Origin: Tianweitania sediminis
Lineage (GTDB): Bacteria > Pseudomonadota > Alphaproteobacteria > Rhizobiales > Rhizobiaceae
DNA length: 64,000 nt
Reading direction: 5' to 3'
Assembly (NCBI RefSeq): GCF_017813335.1
Contig: NZ_JAGIYY010000001.1
Coordinates: forward strand, 248,001-312,000
The first letter of the stretch is position 1, and each line of letters opens with the position of its first letter. The translations under genes were made by a program, and so were the position numbers. Below are positions 8,707-16,559 of the stretch, in pieces. The notes beneath the pieces were generated by a model. It worked only from the letters and a program-made list of their open reading frames with translations. It had not been told where the DNA came from and did no database searches.

Positions 8707-9551
8707 GTCGCCTCCCTTTGCTTTGCGAGCGGCTGCGAAGCGCCCTTGTCGATCTCGACCCGGTGAGGGTGCGTGAAGACGTCAAATTCTGTGCCGCGGA
8801 CCAACGCCACCAGCGTCAGGCCAGCGCCGTCCGCCGCACGGATCGCCAGCGCCGTAGGTGCCGATACGGCGATAATGAAGCCGGCGCCGATCGCGGCTGT
8901 TTTCTGAACCATCTCGACCGAAACACGGCTCGTGACGATCACGGCGCCCGTGGCGCCCGCAATTTCGACGCCTGCCAGCGCGCCCGCCAGCTTGTCCAGA
9001 GCGTTGTGGCGGCCGACATCTTCGCGCGCGCAGACCACACCATTAGCCGGCGAATAAAGACCTGCGGCGTGGACCGCTCCGGTTTCGCGATGAAGCGGTT
9101 GCCGCCTCGACAGCGCCGCGACGGCATCCGCAATCTGTTGAGGCGACAGTGTCATGCGAGCTTCCACGGCAGGGATGCTGCGCATGGCCTCGTCGATCGA
9201 CTCGATGCCGCACAGGCCGCAACCAACCGGGCCGGCCAAGCGGCGGCGGCGTGCTTGAAAGCGCGTGTTGGCGCTGTCCTTGAGCCGGATCTGTATGTCG
9301 ATGCCGGCACCCGCTTCCTCAACCTCGATCGTGTCGATCTCGGCGGGCGAGGCGATGATGCCTTCTGTCAAGCTGAAGCCCAGCGCGAAATCGCGGAGAT
9401 CGGCCGGCGAGGCCATCATGACGGCGTGGGTGGTGCCGGCATAAGACAGCGCGATCGGCACCTCTTCCGGGACCCGGCGCTCAGCCTCGAAAGATCCGCT
9501 TTCGCGCTGGGCGAAGCGGATCACCGACGTGGTTGGGGGCCGTGTTTCCAT
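8703..9551 (-). CDS. fdhD: Formate dehydrogenase accessory sulfurtransferase FdhD
   Basis: 282 residues from the ATG at 9551 (METRPPTTSV). FdhD passes sulfur from a cysteine desulfurase to the Mo-bisMGD cofactor, making the sulfido ligand needed for formate dehydrogenase activity. The conserved cysteine loop is visible as GPVGCGLCGIE (CxxC), and the nucleotide-site segment ARE.DVGRHNALDK is present. An in-frame ATG at 9635 exists but would extend the protein into the end of fdsA, so the later one is used; the ribosome site is weak either way. The position between fdsA and fdsD matches fdsC/fdhD in known fds operons. Confidence 0.92.
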   Translation of the reverse strand: METRPPTTSVIRFAQRESGSFEAERRVPEEVPIALSYAGTTHAVMMASPADLRDFALGFSLTEGIIASPAEIDTIEVEEAGAGIDIQIRLKDSANTRFQARRRRLAGPVGCGLCGIESIDEAMRSIPAVEARMTLSPQQIADAVAALSRRQPLHRETGAVHAAGLYSPANGVVCAREDVGRHNALDKLAGALAGVEIAGATGAVIVTSRVSVEMVQKTAAIGAGFIIAVSAPTALAIRAADGAGLTLVALVRGTEFDVFTHPHRVEIDKGASQPLAKQREAT

Positions 9552-9576
9552 TGGCAGGAGCGGAAGGGTTAAACCC

Positions 9577-12456
9577 CTATTCCGCGGCTTCCAAGTGGCC
9601 GGCGATGCGGCGGCTTTGGCGTGCCTGCTCATCATATTCGACCTGCCATTCCGACGGTCCGTTGGATGGCGATATCTGTACGGCAGTCACCTTGTATTCC
9701 GGGCAGTTGGTTGCCCAATCCGAGAAATCGGTAGTGATGACGTTGGCCTGCGTCGTTGGATGGTGGAAGGTGGTATAAACAACGCCTGCCGCCACGCGAT
9801 CTGTGATCGTCGCGCGCAGCGTCGTATCGCCGGAGCGGCTCGACAACCGCACCCAGTCGTCCTGGCGAATGCCACGCTGTTCCGCGTCGTGGGGATGGAT
9901 TTCCAGCCGGTCTTCCGGGTGCCAAACGGTGTTTTCCGTCCGGCGGGTTTGCGCACCCACATTGTATTGGCTGAGGATGCGCCCCGTGGTCAGGAGCAGC
10001 GGGAAGCGCGGGCCGGTGCGCTCGTCCGTTGCCACATATTCAGTGCGGATGAACTTGCCCTTGCCGCGCACGAAGCCGTCGACGTGCATGATCGGCGACC
10101 CCAGCGGCGCCTTCTCGTTGCACGGCCATTGAACCGAACCGTGCTCCTCGAGATAAGCGTAGTTGACCCCAGCAAAGGCCGGCGTGGTTGCGGCGATCTC
10201 GTCCATGATCTGGGATGGATGGGTGTAGGTCCAGTCCAGCCCCATGGCGCGTGCGAGGTTCTGCGTCACTTCCCAATCAGCAAAGCCGTTCTTTGGCGTC
10301 ATCACGCGGCGCACGCGATTGATGCGGCGCTCGGCATTGGTGAAGGTGCCGTCCTTTTCCAGGAAGGTCGAGCCTGGCAGGAACACATGGGCGTAGTTGG
10401 CGGTCTCGTTCAGGAAGAGGTCCTGCACGACGACGCATTCCATCGCGGCGAGACCGGCGGCCACATGCTTAGTGTCGGGGTCGGACTGCAGAATGTCTTC
10501 GCCCTGGATGTAGATGCCCTTGAACGAGCCTTCCACGGCAGCATCCAGCATGTTGGGGATGCGCAGGCCCGGTTCCGACGAGATCGAGACGCCCCAAAGC
10601 TTCTCGAAGATGTCGCGTGTGGCATCATCGGAGACATGGCGATAGCCTGGCAGCTCGTGCGGGAACGAGCCCATGTCGCAGGAGCCCTGCACGTTGTTCT
10701 GGCCGCGCAGCGGGTTCACGCCGACGCCGAGGCGGCCGATGTTGCCGGTCACCATCGCCAAGTTGGCGATCGCCATCACCGTGGTCGAGCCCTGGCTGTG
10801 TTCCGTGACGCCGAGGCCATAATAGATCGCGCCATTGCCGCCGGTTGCAAACAGCCGGGCTGCCTTGCGCAGTTCCTCGGCCGGCACGCCGGTGTAGCTT
10901 TCCGTTGCTTCGGGGCTGTGACGCTCTTCCGAAACAAAGGCCGCCCAGTCCTCGAACTCCGACCAGTCGCAGCGCTCGCGGATGAACTGTTCGGCCTGGA
11001 TGCCTTCCGTCACAATCACATGCGACAGCGCGGTCATGACGGCGACATTGGTACCTGGCTTCAACGCAAGGTGATGGGCTGCCTTGATGTGCGGCGACTT
11101 CACGAGATCGATGCGACGCGGATCGATCACAATCAGCTGCGCGCCCTGCCGCAAGCGCTTCTTCAAGCGAGAGCCAAACACCGGATGCCCATCCGTCGGA
11201 TTGGCGCCGATGACGATCACCACATCCGTGTGCTCGACGGAGTCAAAGTTCTGCGTGCCTGCCGAGGTGCCGAACGCCTGACCCAGACCATAGCCGGTGG
11301 GCGAATGGCACACGCGGGCGCAGGTATCGACGTTGTTGTTGCGGAAGCCCGCGCGGATCAGCTTCTGGACGAGGAAGGTTTCCTCGTTGGTGCAGCGCGA
11401 CGAGGTGATGCCGCCGATCGAAGCACGACCATATTGATACTGGATGCGGCGGAACTCGGACGCCGTATGCGCCAAGGCCTCCTCCCAGCTCACTTCGCGC
11501 CACGGATCCGTGATCTTTTCGCGGATCATCGGGTTGAGGATGCGATCCTTGTGCGTGGAATAGCCGTAAGCGAAGCGGCCCTTCACGCAGGAATGGCCGC
11601 GATTGGCCTGGCCATCCTTCCACGGCACCATACGCACCAGTTCTTCGCCGCGCATCTCGGCCTTGAAGGAGCAGCCGACGCCGCAATAAGCGCAGGTGGT
11701 GACCGCCGAGTGCTCCGGTTGGCCGATGGCGATCACCGACTTTTCCGTCAGGGTCGCGGTCGGGCAAGCCTGGACGCAAGCGCCGCAGGACACGCATTCG
11801 GAATCCACAAAGAGTTCATGCGCGCTGGGCGACACACGGGACTCGAAGCCGCGCCCCTCGATGGTGAGCGCAAAGGTGCCCTGCACTTCGGCGCAGGCAC
11901 GCACGCAGCGCGAACACACGATGCACTTTGACGGATCATAGGTGAAGTACGGGTTGGACTCGTCCTTCGGCATCCATTTGGCGTTGAGATCGCCGTCCTG
12001 GCGCGCGCGGACGTGGTTGTCGCCGTCGTAGCCATAGCGCACGTCGCGCAGGCCCACCGCGCCGGCCATATCCTGCAGTTCGCAATCGCCGTTGGCTGCG
12101 CAGGTCAGGCAGTCAAGCGGATGGTCGGAGATGTAAAGCTCCATCACGCCGCGCCGGATGTCCTTGAGACGACCCGTCTGGGTATGGACAACCATTCCCG
12201 GCATCACCGGAGTGGTGCAGGAAGACGGGGTTCCCGCGCGTCCCTCGATCTCCACCAGGCATAGACGGCAGGAGCCGAAAGCATCCACCATGTCGGTGGC
12301 GCAGAGCTTGGGGATCGCGATGCCCGCTTCCATGGAGGCACGCATGATCGAGGTGCCTTCGGGCACCGAGACCTGGCGGCCATCCACAGTCAACGTGATC
12401 GTCTTTTCTGCGCGGGACTCCGGCGTTCCGAAGTCGATTTCTTGAACGAGACCCAT
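9577..12456 (-). CDS. fdsA: NAD-dependent formate dehydrogenase alpha subunit (Mo, iron-sulfur)
   Basis: 959 residues. Domains in order: an N-terminal 2Fe-2S ferredoxin domain (FGSCRLCLVE), a NuoG-like His-Cys cluster (HPLDCLTCAANGDCELQ), two 4Fe-4S sites (CIVCSRCVRAC and CVSCGACVQACP), then the molybdopterin catalytic part beginning with CAYCGVGCSFK for one more 4Fe-4S cluster. The Mo ligand is cysteine, in RVCHSPTGYGLG, not selenocysteine. It oxidises formate to CO2 and passes electrons to FdsB/FdsG and NAD+. The ATG at 12456 (MGLVQEIDF) has an AGGAG ribosome site; an in-frame ATG at 12513 was rejected because it lies inside the upstream small gene. Confidence 0.96.
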   Translation of the reverse strand: MGLVQEIDFGTPESRAEKTITLTVDGRQVSVPEGTSIMRASMEAGIAIPKLCATDMVDAFGSCRLCLVEIEGRAGTPSSCTTPVMPGMVVHTQTGRLKDIRRGVMELYISDHPLDCLTCAANGDCELQDMAGAVGLRDVRYGYDGDNHVRARQDGDLNAKWMPKDESNPYFTYDPSKCIVCSRCVRACAEVQGTFALTIEGRGFESRVSPSAHELFVDSECVSCGACVQACPTATLTEKSVIAIGQPEHSAVTTCAYCGVGCSFKAEMRGEELVRMVPWKDGQANRGHSCVKGRFAYGYSTHKDRILNPMIREKITDPWREVSWEEALAHTASEFRRIQYQYGRASIGGITSSRCTNEETFLVQKLIRAGFRNNNVDTCARVCHSPTGYGLGQAFGTSAGTQNFDSVEHTDVVIVIGANPTDGHPVFGSRLKKRLRQGAQLIVIDPRRIDLVKSPHIKAAHHLALKPGTNVAVMTALSHVIVTEGIQAEQFIRERCDWSEFEDWAAFVSEERHSPEATESYTGVPAEELRKAARLFATGGNGAIYYGLGVTEHSQGSTTVMAIANLAMVTGNIGRLGVGVNPLRGQNNVQGSCDMGSFPHELPGYRHVSDDATRDIFEKLWGVSISSEPGLRIPNMLDAAVEGSFKGIYIQGEDILQSDPDTKHVAAGLAAMECVVVQDLFLNETANYAHVFLPGSTFLEKDGTFTNAERRINRVRRVMTPKNGFADWEVTQNLARAMGLDWTYTHPSQIMDEIAATTPAFAGVNYAYLEEHGSVQWPCNEKAPLGSPIMHVDGFVRGKGKFIRTEYVATDERTGPRFPLLLTTGRILSQYNVGAQTRRTENTVWHPEDRLEIHPHDAEQRGIRQDDWVRLSSRSGDTTLRATITDRVAAGVVYTTFHHPTTQANVITTDFSDWATNCPEYKVTAVQISPSNGPSEWQVEYDEQARQSRRIAGHLEAAE

Positions 12457-12466
12457 TCCGAGACTC

Positions 12467-12679
12467 CTATTTCGCCTGCTCGGCACGGGCATGTGCCACG
12501 AGCGCGTTTGCATGACCGTGTCCGAGACCGTGCTCGGCTTTCAGCCAGTTCACGACTTCCATATGCTTTTCACCCGACCGAGTGCCGACCAGCGACAGCC
12601 AATGATCAACCGGCTGACCATAGGTCTTCTCGATCGACGGAAAGTAGGACGCCGGGCCCTTCACTTTTTCCGCCGTCAT
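12467..12679 (-). CDS. DUF4287 small protein inside the fds operon
   Basis: 70 residues: begins MTAEKVKGPASYFPSIEKTY and ends in the GLGHGHANALVAH motif of the DUF4287 family. The start overlaps the fdsB stop by four bases (ATGA) and the stop is ten bases before fdsA, so it is translated between the beta and alpha subunits. There is no cysteine and no signal peptide. Family members are small soluble proteins without a settled function. The tight coupling suggests a role connected with formate dehydrogenase, or simply a carried gene; the sequence does not decide. An upstream in-frame ATG at 12802 would overlap fdsB heavily and was not used. Confidence 0.85.
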   Translation of the reverse strand: MTAEKVKGPASYFPSIEKTYGQPVDHWLSLVGTRSGEKHMEVVNWLKAEHGLGHGHANALVAHARAEQAK

Positions 12680-14232
12680 TCTGCCGCTTCCCGCATCGGG
12701 ACCGGGGCAAAGTCTTCCGGGAAATGCGTGATCGCGCTCATCACCGGATAGGGTGTGAAGCCGCCGAGCGCGCAAAGCGATCCGAACTTCATGGTGTTGC
12801 AAAGGTCGGTCACCAGCGCGAGGTTCTTTTCAGGCTCGATGCCGGCCCGGATCTTGTCGATGGTTTCCACGCCGCGCGTCGATCCGATGCGGCAGGGTGT
12901 GCACTTGCCGCAGCTTTCGATGGCGCAGAACTCCATGGCGAAACGCGCCTGGTTCAGCATGTCAGCGGTGTCATCGAACACCACGATGCCGGCATGGCCG
13001 ATCAGCCCGCCCTTGGCGGCGAAGGCCTCATAGTCGAAGGGCGTGTCGAACAGGCTTTCGGGGAAGTAGGCGCCAAGCGGGCCGCCGACCTGGACGGCTT
13101 TCACCGGTCGTCCCGTTGCCGTGCCGCCCCCAATTTCGTTGACGATTTCGCCCAGCGTCATGCCGAAGGCTGCTTCGAAGAGGCCGGCATGCTTGACGTT
13201 GCCGGCAATCTGCAAGGGCATGGTGCCGCGTGAACGGCCGATGCCGAAATCCTTGTAGAAGGCGGCACCCTTGTCGAGGATGATCGGCACGGAAGCCAGC
13301 GAAATCACGTTGTTGATCACGGTCGGCTTGCCGAACAGGCCTTCGATTGCCGGCAAAGGAGGCTTGGCGCGCACAACCCCACGCTTGCCTTCGAGGCTGT
13401 TCAGGAGCGCCGTTTCCTCGCCGCACACATAGGCGCCGGCGCCGACGCGCACTTCCATGTCGAACATGTTGGGTGAACCCAGCACGTTCCAGCCGAGCAG
13501 GCCCGCTCTTTGCGCGATGGCCACCGCTTCGCGCATGATCTTGATCGCTTCCGGATATTCGGAGCGGATGTAGATGTAGCCTTTGGTGGCGCCCGTCGCG
13601 ATGCCGGCGATCGCCATGCCTTCGATCAGAACGAAGGGGTCGCCTTCCATGATCATGCGGTCGGCAAAGGTGCCGCTGTCGCCCTCGTCGGCATTGCACA
13701 CGATGTATTTGTTGGTGGCCTTCGCGTCGTGCACGGTTTGCCACTTGATGCCGGTCGGGAAGCCGGCGCCGCCGCGGCCACGCAGGCCGGACTCGGTCAC
13801 CTGCTTGACGATCTCGATCGGGGCAAGCTCGAGCGCCTTGCGCAAGCCCGACAAACCGCCATGCGCCTCGTAGTCTTCCAGCGACAGAGGGTCGGTCAAG
13901 CCGCAGCGGGCAAACGTCAAACGCTGCTGCCGGGCAAAGAACGGGATCGCTTCCGGGTCGCCCAGCCAAAGGGAGTGGCTGTTTCCATTGATGAAGTCGG
14001 CTTCAAACAGCGAGGCGACGTCCGCCGGCTTCACAGGTCCGTAGGCAACACGGCCGGCCGGCGTTTCCACCTCGACCATCGGCTCCAGCCAGGTCATGCC
14101 GCGCGATCCGTTGCGCACAATGGTGATCTCACTTCCGCGCTTTGCGGCTTCTCCGGCGATGGCCTTGGCAACCTTGTCGGCGCCCAAAGCCAGCGCAGCG
14201 GAGTCGCGGGGGACGTAGATCTTCAGGCTCAC
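12676..14232 (-). CDS. fdsB: NAD-dependent formate dehydrogenase beta subunit
   Basis: 518 residues. The N-terminal part (about 1-120) is the extension seen in FdsB, followed by a NuoF-like module: GLRGRGGAGFPTG (FMN/NADH site, near 150), NADEGDSGTFADR, the YICGEETALL-type segment (here GAYVCGEETALLNSLEGKRG) and ESCGKCTPCRIG carrying a 4Fe-4S cluster near residue 440. It takes electrons from FdsA and reduces NAD+ at FMN. It overlaps fdsG by four bases upstream and the DUF4287 gene by four bases downstream, so the whole set is translationally coupled. Confidence 0.95.
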   Translation of the reverse strand: MSLKIYVPRDSAALALGADKVAKAIAGEAAKRGSEITIVRNGSRGMTWLEPMVEVETPAGRVAYGPVKPADVASLFEADFINGNSHSLWLGDPEAIPFFARQQRLTFARCGLTDPLSLEDYEAHGGLSGLRKALELAPIEIVKQVTESGLRGRGGAGFPTGIKWQTVHDAKATNKYIVCNADEGDSGTFADRMIMEGDPFVLIEGMAIAGIATGATKGYIYIRSEYPEAIKIMREAVAIAQRAGLLGWNVLGSPNMFDMEVRVGAGAYVCGEETALLNSLEGKRGVVRAKPPLPAIEGLFGKPTVINNVISLASVPIILDKGAAFYKDFGIGRSRGTMPLQIAGNVKHAGLFEAAFGMTLGEIVNEIGGGTATGRPVKAVQVGGPLGAYFPESLFDTPFDYEAFAAKGGLIGHAGIVVFDDTADMLNQARFAMEFCAIESCGKCTPCRIGSTRGVETIDKIRAGIEPEKNLALVTDLCNTMKFGSLCALGGFTPYPVMSAITHFPEDFAPVPMREAAE

Positions 14233-14705
14233 AGCCGCACCTCGGACACGATTTCGCGAAGGCGCTCTTCATCGAGGCGGCCAATCAACTGCCCATCGAG
14301 CTGCGCGGCCGGAGCACAGGCGCACAGCCCCAGGCAATAGGTCGGCTCCAGCGTCACTGAGTTATCGGCAGCGGTTTGGTGGAACTTGATTCCGAGCAGG
14401 TCTTCCGCACGCTCTGCCATGGCTTCGCCGCCCATGGCCTGGCACGCTTCGGCACGGCAGATCTTCAGGACATGCCGCCCGGCCGGCGCGCTGCGGTAGT
14501 CATGGTAGAAGGTGATGACGCCATGCACATCGGCGCGCGACAGGTTGAGCGCGTCGGCGATCACCGGAACACTTTCCGCCGGCACATAGCCGAACTCGTC
14601 CTGAATCCCATGCAGGATCGGCAGCAGCGCGCCATCCTGATGCTTCATCGCCTCCACGACGTCCAGCATGCGCTGGTGCGCTTCGGTACCTGCCTGCATC
14701 GCCAT
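14229..14705 (-). CDS. fdsG: NAD-dependent formate dehydrogenase gamma subunit
   Basis: 158 residues, homologous to the 24-kDa NuoE subunit of complex I. Two cysteine pairs form the 2Fe-2S site: CRAEACQAMGG and CLGLCACAP. The central VHGVITFYHDYR segment is characteristic. It sits with FdsB as the diaphorase part of the cytoplasmic formate dehydrogenase. A GGGAGG ribosome site precedes the ATG at 14705. First structural gene of the fds operon; the 88-base gap to the LysR gene holds a two-site LysR-type operator. Confidence 0.94.
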   Translation of the reverse strand: MAMQAGTEAHQRMLDVVEAMKHQDGALLPILHGIQDEFGYVPAESVPVIADALNLSRADVHGVITFYHDYRSAPAGRHVLKICRAEACQAMGGEAMAERAEDLLGIKFHQTAADNSVTLEPTYCLGLCACAPAAQLDGQLIGRLDEERLREIVSEVRL

Positions 14706-14761
14706 GCAGAGCCCTCCCTAGTCCTCCTGAAGACTGGGACCAGATCAGCGGCCGAATTTCA

Positions 14762-14797
14762 ATAGAACAGTTCCGTTACGCGATAGAACATTTCTAT
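14762..14797. promoter_or_regulatory. Two-site LysR-type operator in front of fdsG
   Basis: Two near-identical 12-mers lie exactly 21 bases (two helical turns) apart on the + strand: ATAGAACAGTTC at 14762-14773 and ATAGAACATTTC at 14783-14794. The distal one is part of a perfect inverted repeat, ATAGAA-cat-TTCTAT (14783-14797), with T-N11-A form, which overlaps the stop codon of the LysR gene. A distal recognition site plus a proximal activation site is the usual architecture for LysR activation, here of fdsG. The repeats are seen directly; regulator identity is inference. Confidence 0.65.
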
Positions 14798-15693
14798 TGC
14801 TCCTTTGCCATCTCGGCTGCCAGCGTCCGTGCCTCGTGAAGCAGAGCCGACACCATCGGCGTGTGCGGCTCGCGCTGCGGAACAACCAGGCCCACTGCAT
14901 GGCGTGCATCCGGCTCCACAATCGGAACGGCACGGATGGGGTCCGAAAAGCCCAGCATTCCGCTGAGGTTGAGCGGCATGATGGAGGCCCATTTGCCAGT
15001 CCGGATGTGTGAAAACAGCACGATCATGGAGTTCGATTCCAGCGTTGCCGTGACCTCCGCCCCGGCTTCGGCAAGGTGCTTGTTGATGATGCGGCGGTTC
15101 TGCATGTCGGGCGTCAGGAGGCACAGCGGAACTGTCGCCACTTCCGCCCAAGTCACCGTTTCGCGATCCGCAAACTGATTTCCGGCTGCCGTGATCAGCT
15201 GGTAACGCTCCGAATAAAGCGGCACGGAGGTGACGCGGCCAAGCGGCTCGTTGTCGAGATAGGTGATGCCGGCGTCGATCTCGAGATTGTCGAGGTCGCT
15301 TAACACCTGCAGCGAAGTTCGCGATACGATGGAGAAGGTCACGTTCGGGTGCCTTTCCCGGAAAGGCGTGGTGAGGCGCGACACCATCGCAAGCGCGGTG
15401 GGAATGGCGGCGATCCGCAGGTGACCGGCAAGACCGCGCCGCGCCGCCCGCATTTCCTCGCGCATCGTGCGGCTGTCGGCCACGATCCGGCGCGCCCATT
15501 CCAGCACACGTTGGCCTTCCGGCGTCAGACCCTGGAAACGCGACCCACGCTGAACCAGACTGACACCGAGCTGGTCTTCCAGTTGCTTGATGGCGGCCGA
15601 AAGCGTCGGCTGCGTGATGCCGGATTCTTCCGCCGCACGGCCGAAATGCTGGTTCTTGGCGAGCGCGATGAAGAATTCCAGCTTGTCGATCAT
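14794..15693 (-). CDS. LysR family transcriptional regulator, probable fds activator
   Basis: 299 residues. The N-terminal helix-turn-helix is standard (FGRAAEESGITQPTLSAAIKQLEDQLG, about residues 17-43), followed by a linker helix and a substrate-binding-type effector domain. It lies directly upstream of fdsG on the same strand with an 88-base gap, so it probably activates the formate dehydrogenase operon in the manner of FdsR. The paired sites at 14762-14797 overlap the 3' end of this gene. A coinducer such as formate is likely but not shown by the sequence. Confidence 0.92.
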   Translation of the reverse strand: MIDKLEFFIALAKNQHFGRAAEESGITQPTLSAAIKQLEDQLGVSLVQRGSRFQGLTPEGQRVLEWARRIVADSRTMREEMRAARRGLAGHLRIAAIPTALAMVSRLTTPFRERHPNVTFSIVSRTSLQVLSDLDNLEIDAGITYLDNEPLGRVTSVPLYSERYQLITAAGNQFADRETVTWAEVATVPLCLLTPDMQNRRIINKHLAEAGAEVTATLESNSMIVLFSHIRTGKWASIMPLNLSGMLGFSDPIRAVPIVEPDARHAVGLVVPQREPHTPMVSALLHEARTLAAEMAKEQ

Positions 15694-15745
15694 GCAAGGG
15701 AAGCTAGCTGCAGGAAGACGCCGCCGCTAGCGCAGTTGCGTCACC

Positions 15746-15830
15746 TCAGGCCCTTTCAAGCGCCGTGATGTCGAGCTTCACCATCTGCTGCATGGCGGAC
15801 CATCTTTCCATCGGGGACGTAAACACAGTG
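15746..15830 (-). pseudogene. Possible 3' remnant of a VOC (PhnB-like) protein gene
   Basis: Between the LysR gene and the FMN reductase, the minus strand reads into PMERWSAMQQMVKLDITAL and then ERA and a stop at 15746-15748. A tail of the form MQ.MVKLDI.ALE is what I recall at the C-terminus of PhnB/3-demethylubiquinone-methyltransferase-like VOC proteins. No start codon or upstream body fits in the space available before the divergent gene, so this would be a leftover of a deleted gene. The stretch is short and the call is tentative. Confidence 0.3.
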
Positions 15831-15903
15831 GCACTCGCCGTGTCTCTTGCCGGTGGGCGTTGCGGAACCTAGCTCCGCAGTCCCCGCAAATTCAGGAATG
15901 TTC

Positions 15904-16476
15904 ATGTCTCTTCAGCTCAAGGTCATTATCGGCAGCACGCGTCCGACCCGCCAAGGCGATAAGGTTGCCAGGTGGTTCGAAGGTGCTGCGCGCGAACACG
16001 GCGCCTTCGACGTCCAATTGCTCGACCTCGTCGATTTCCAGCTGCCCGTGTTTGACGAGCCGAAGCATCCGCGCATGAAGGATTATGCGCATGAGCATAC
16101 GCGCCAATGGTCCACTGCGATCGACCCCGCAGACGCTTTCGTGTTCGTGACGCCGGAATACAACTACTTCCCGCCCGCTTCGCTGGTGAACGCGCTCGAT
16201 TACCTGGTGCTCGAATGGTACCGAAAGCCGGCCGCGATGGTGAGCTATGGCGGAATTTCGGGTGGGCTTCGTGCCGCGCAATCGCTGCGCCCACTGCTTT
16301 CGGCGCTCAACATGATGCCCATCCCGCAGGGTCTGCCGGTGCCGTTGTTCAACACGATGATCGAGGATGGCACCTTCAAGCCCAGTGAAGCCATCGCGTC
16401 CGGCGTCAAGCCGATGCTGGATGAATTGGCACTGTGGGCCGGGGCGCTGAAGCCGATGCGGAACAGCCTGAAGTAG
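15904..16476 (+). CDS. NADPH-dependent FMN reductase / NAD(P)H quinone reductase family protein
   Basis: 190 residues with a flavodoxin-like fold. The FMN phosphate loop is GSTRPTRQGDKV near the N-terminus (usual GSxRxxS pattern), and FVTPEYNYFPPASLVNALDYL is the family signature region. Such cytoplasmic enzymes reduce FMN, quinones, azo compounds or chromate. The ATG at 15904 was chosen because an AGGA ribosome site lies six bases ahead; an ATG at 15898 touches that site. It stands alone, 83 bases upstream of mrp on the same strand. Physiological substrate unknown. Confidence 0.88.
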   Translation: MSLQLKVIIGSTRPTRQGDKVARWFEGAAREHGAFDVQLLDLVDFQLPVFDEPKHPRMKDYAHEHTRQWSTAIDPADAFVFVTPEYNYFPPASLVNALDYLVLEWYRKPAAMVSYGGISGGLRAAQSLRPLLSALNMMPIPQGLPVPLFNTMIEDGTFKPSEAIASGVKPMLDELALWAGALKPMRNSLK

Positions 16477-16559
16477 GCGGGCTGCGACGCTGCCGGCTTT
16501 GCCCCGCGGCCGAAACTGCATTATCTGCACGACGAACCACCAGTTGAGGCAGTGAACCG

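Noticed and set aside
9529-11931. 800-residue open frame on the plus strand
   Set aside because: It lies entirely antisense to fdsA and fdhD, is Arg/His/Ala-rich with no recognisable motif, and is explained by codon bias of the high-GC gene on the other strand.
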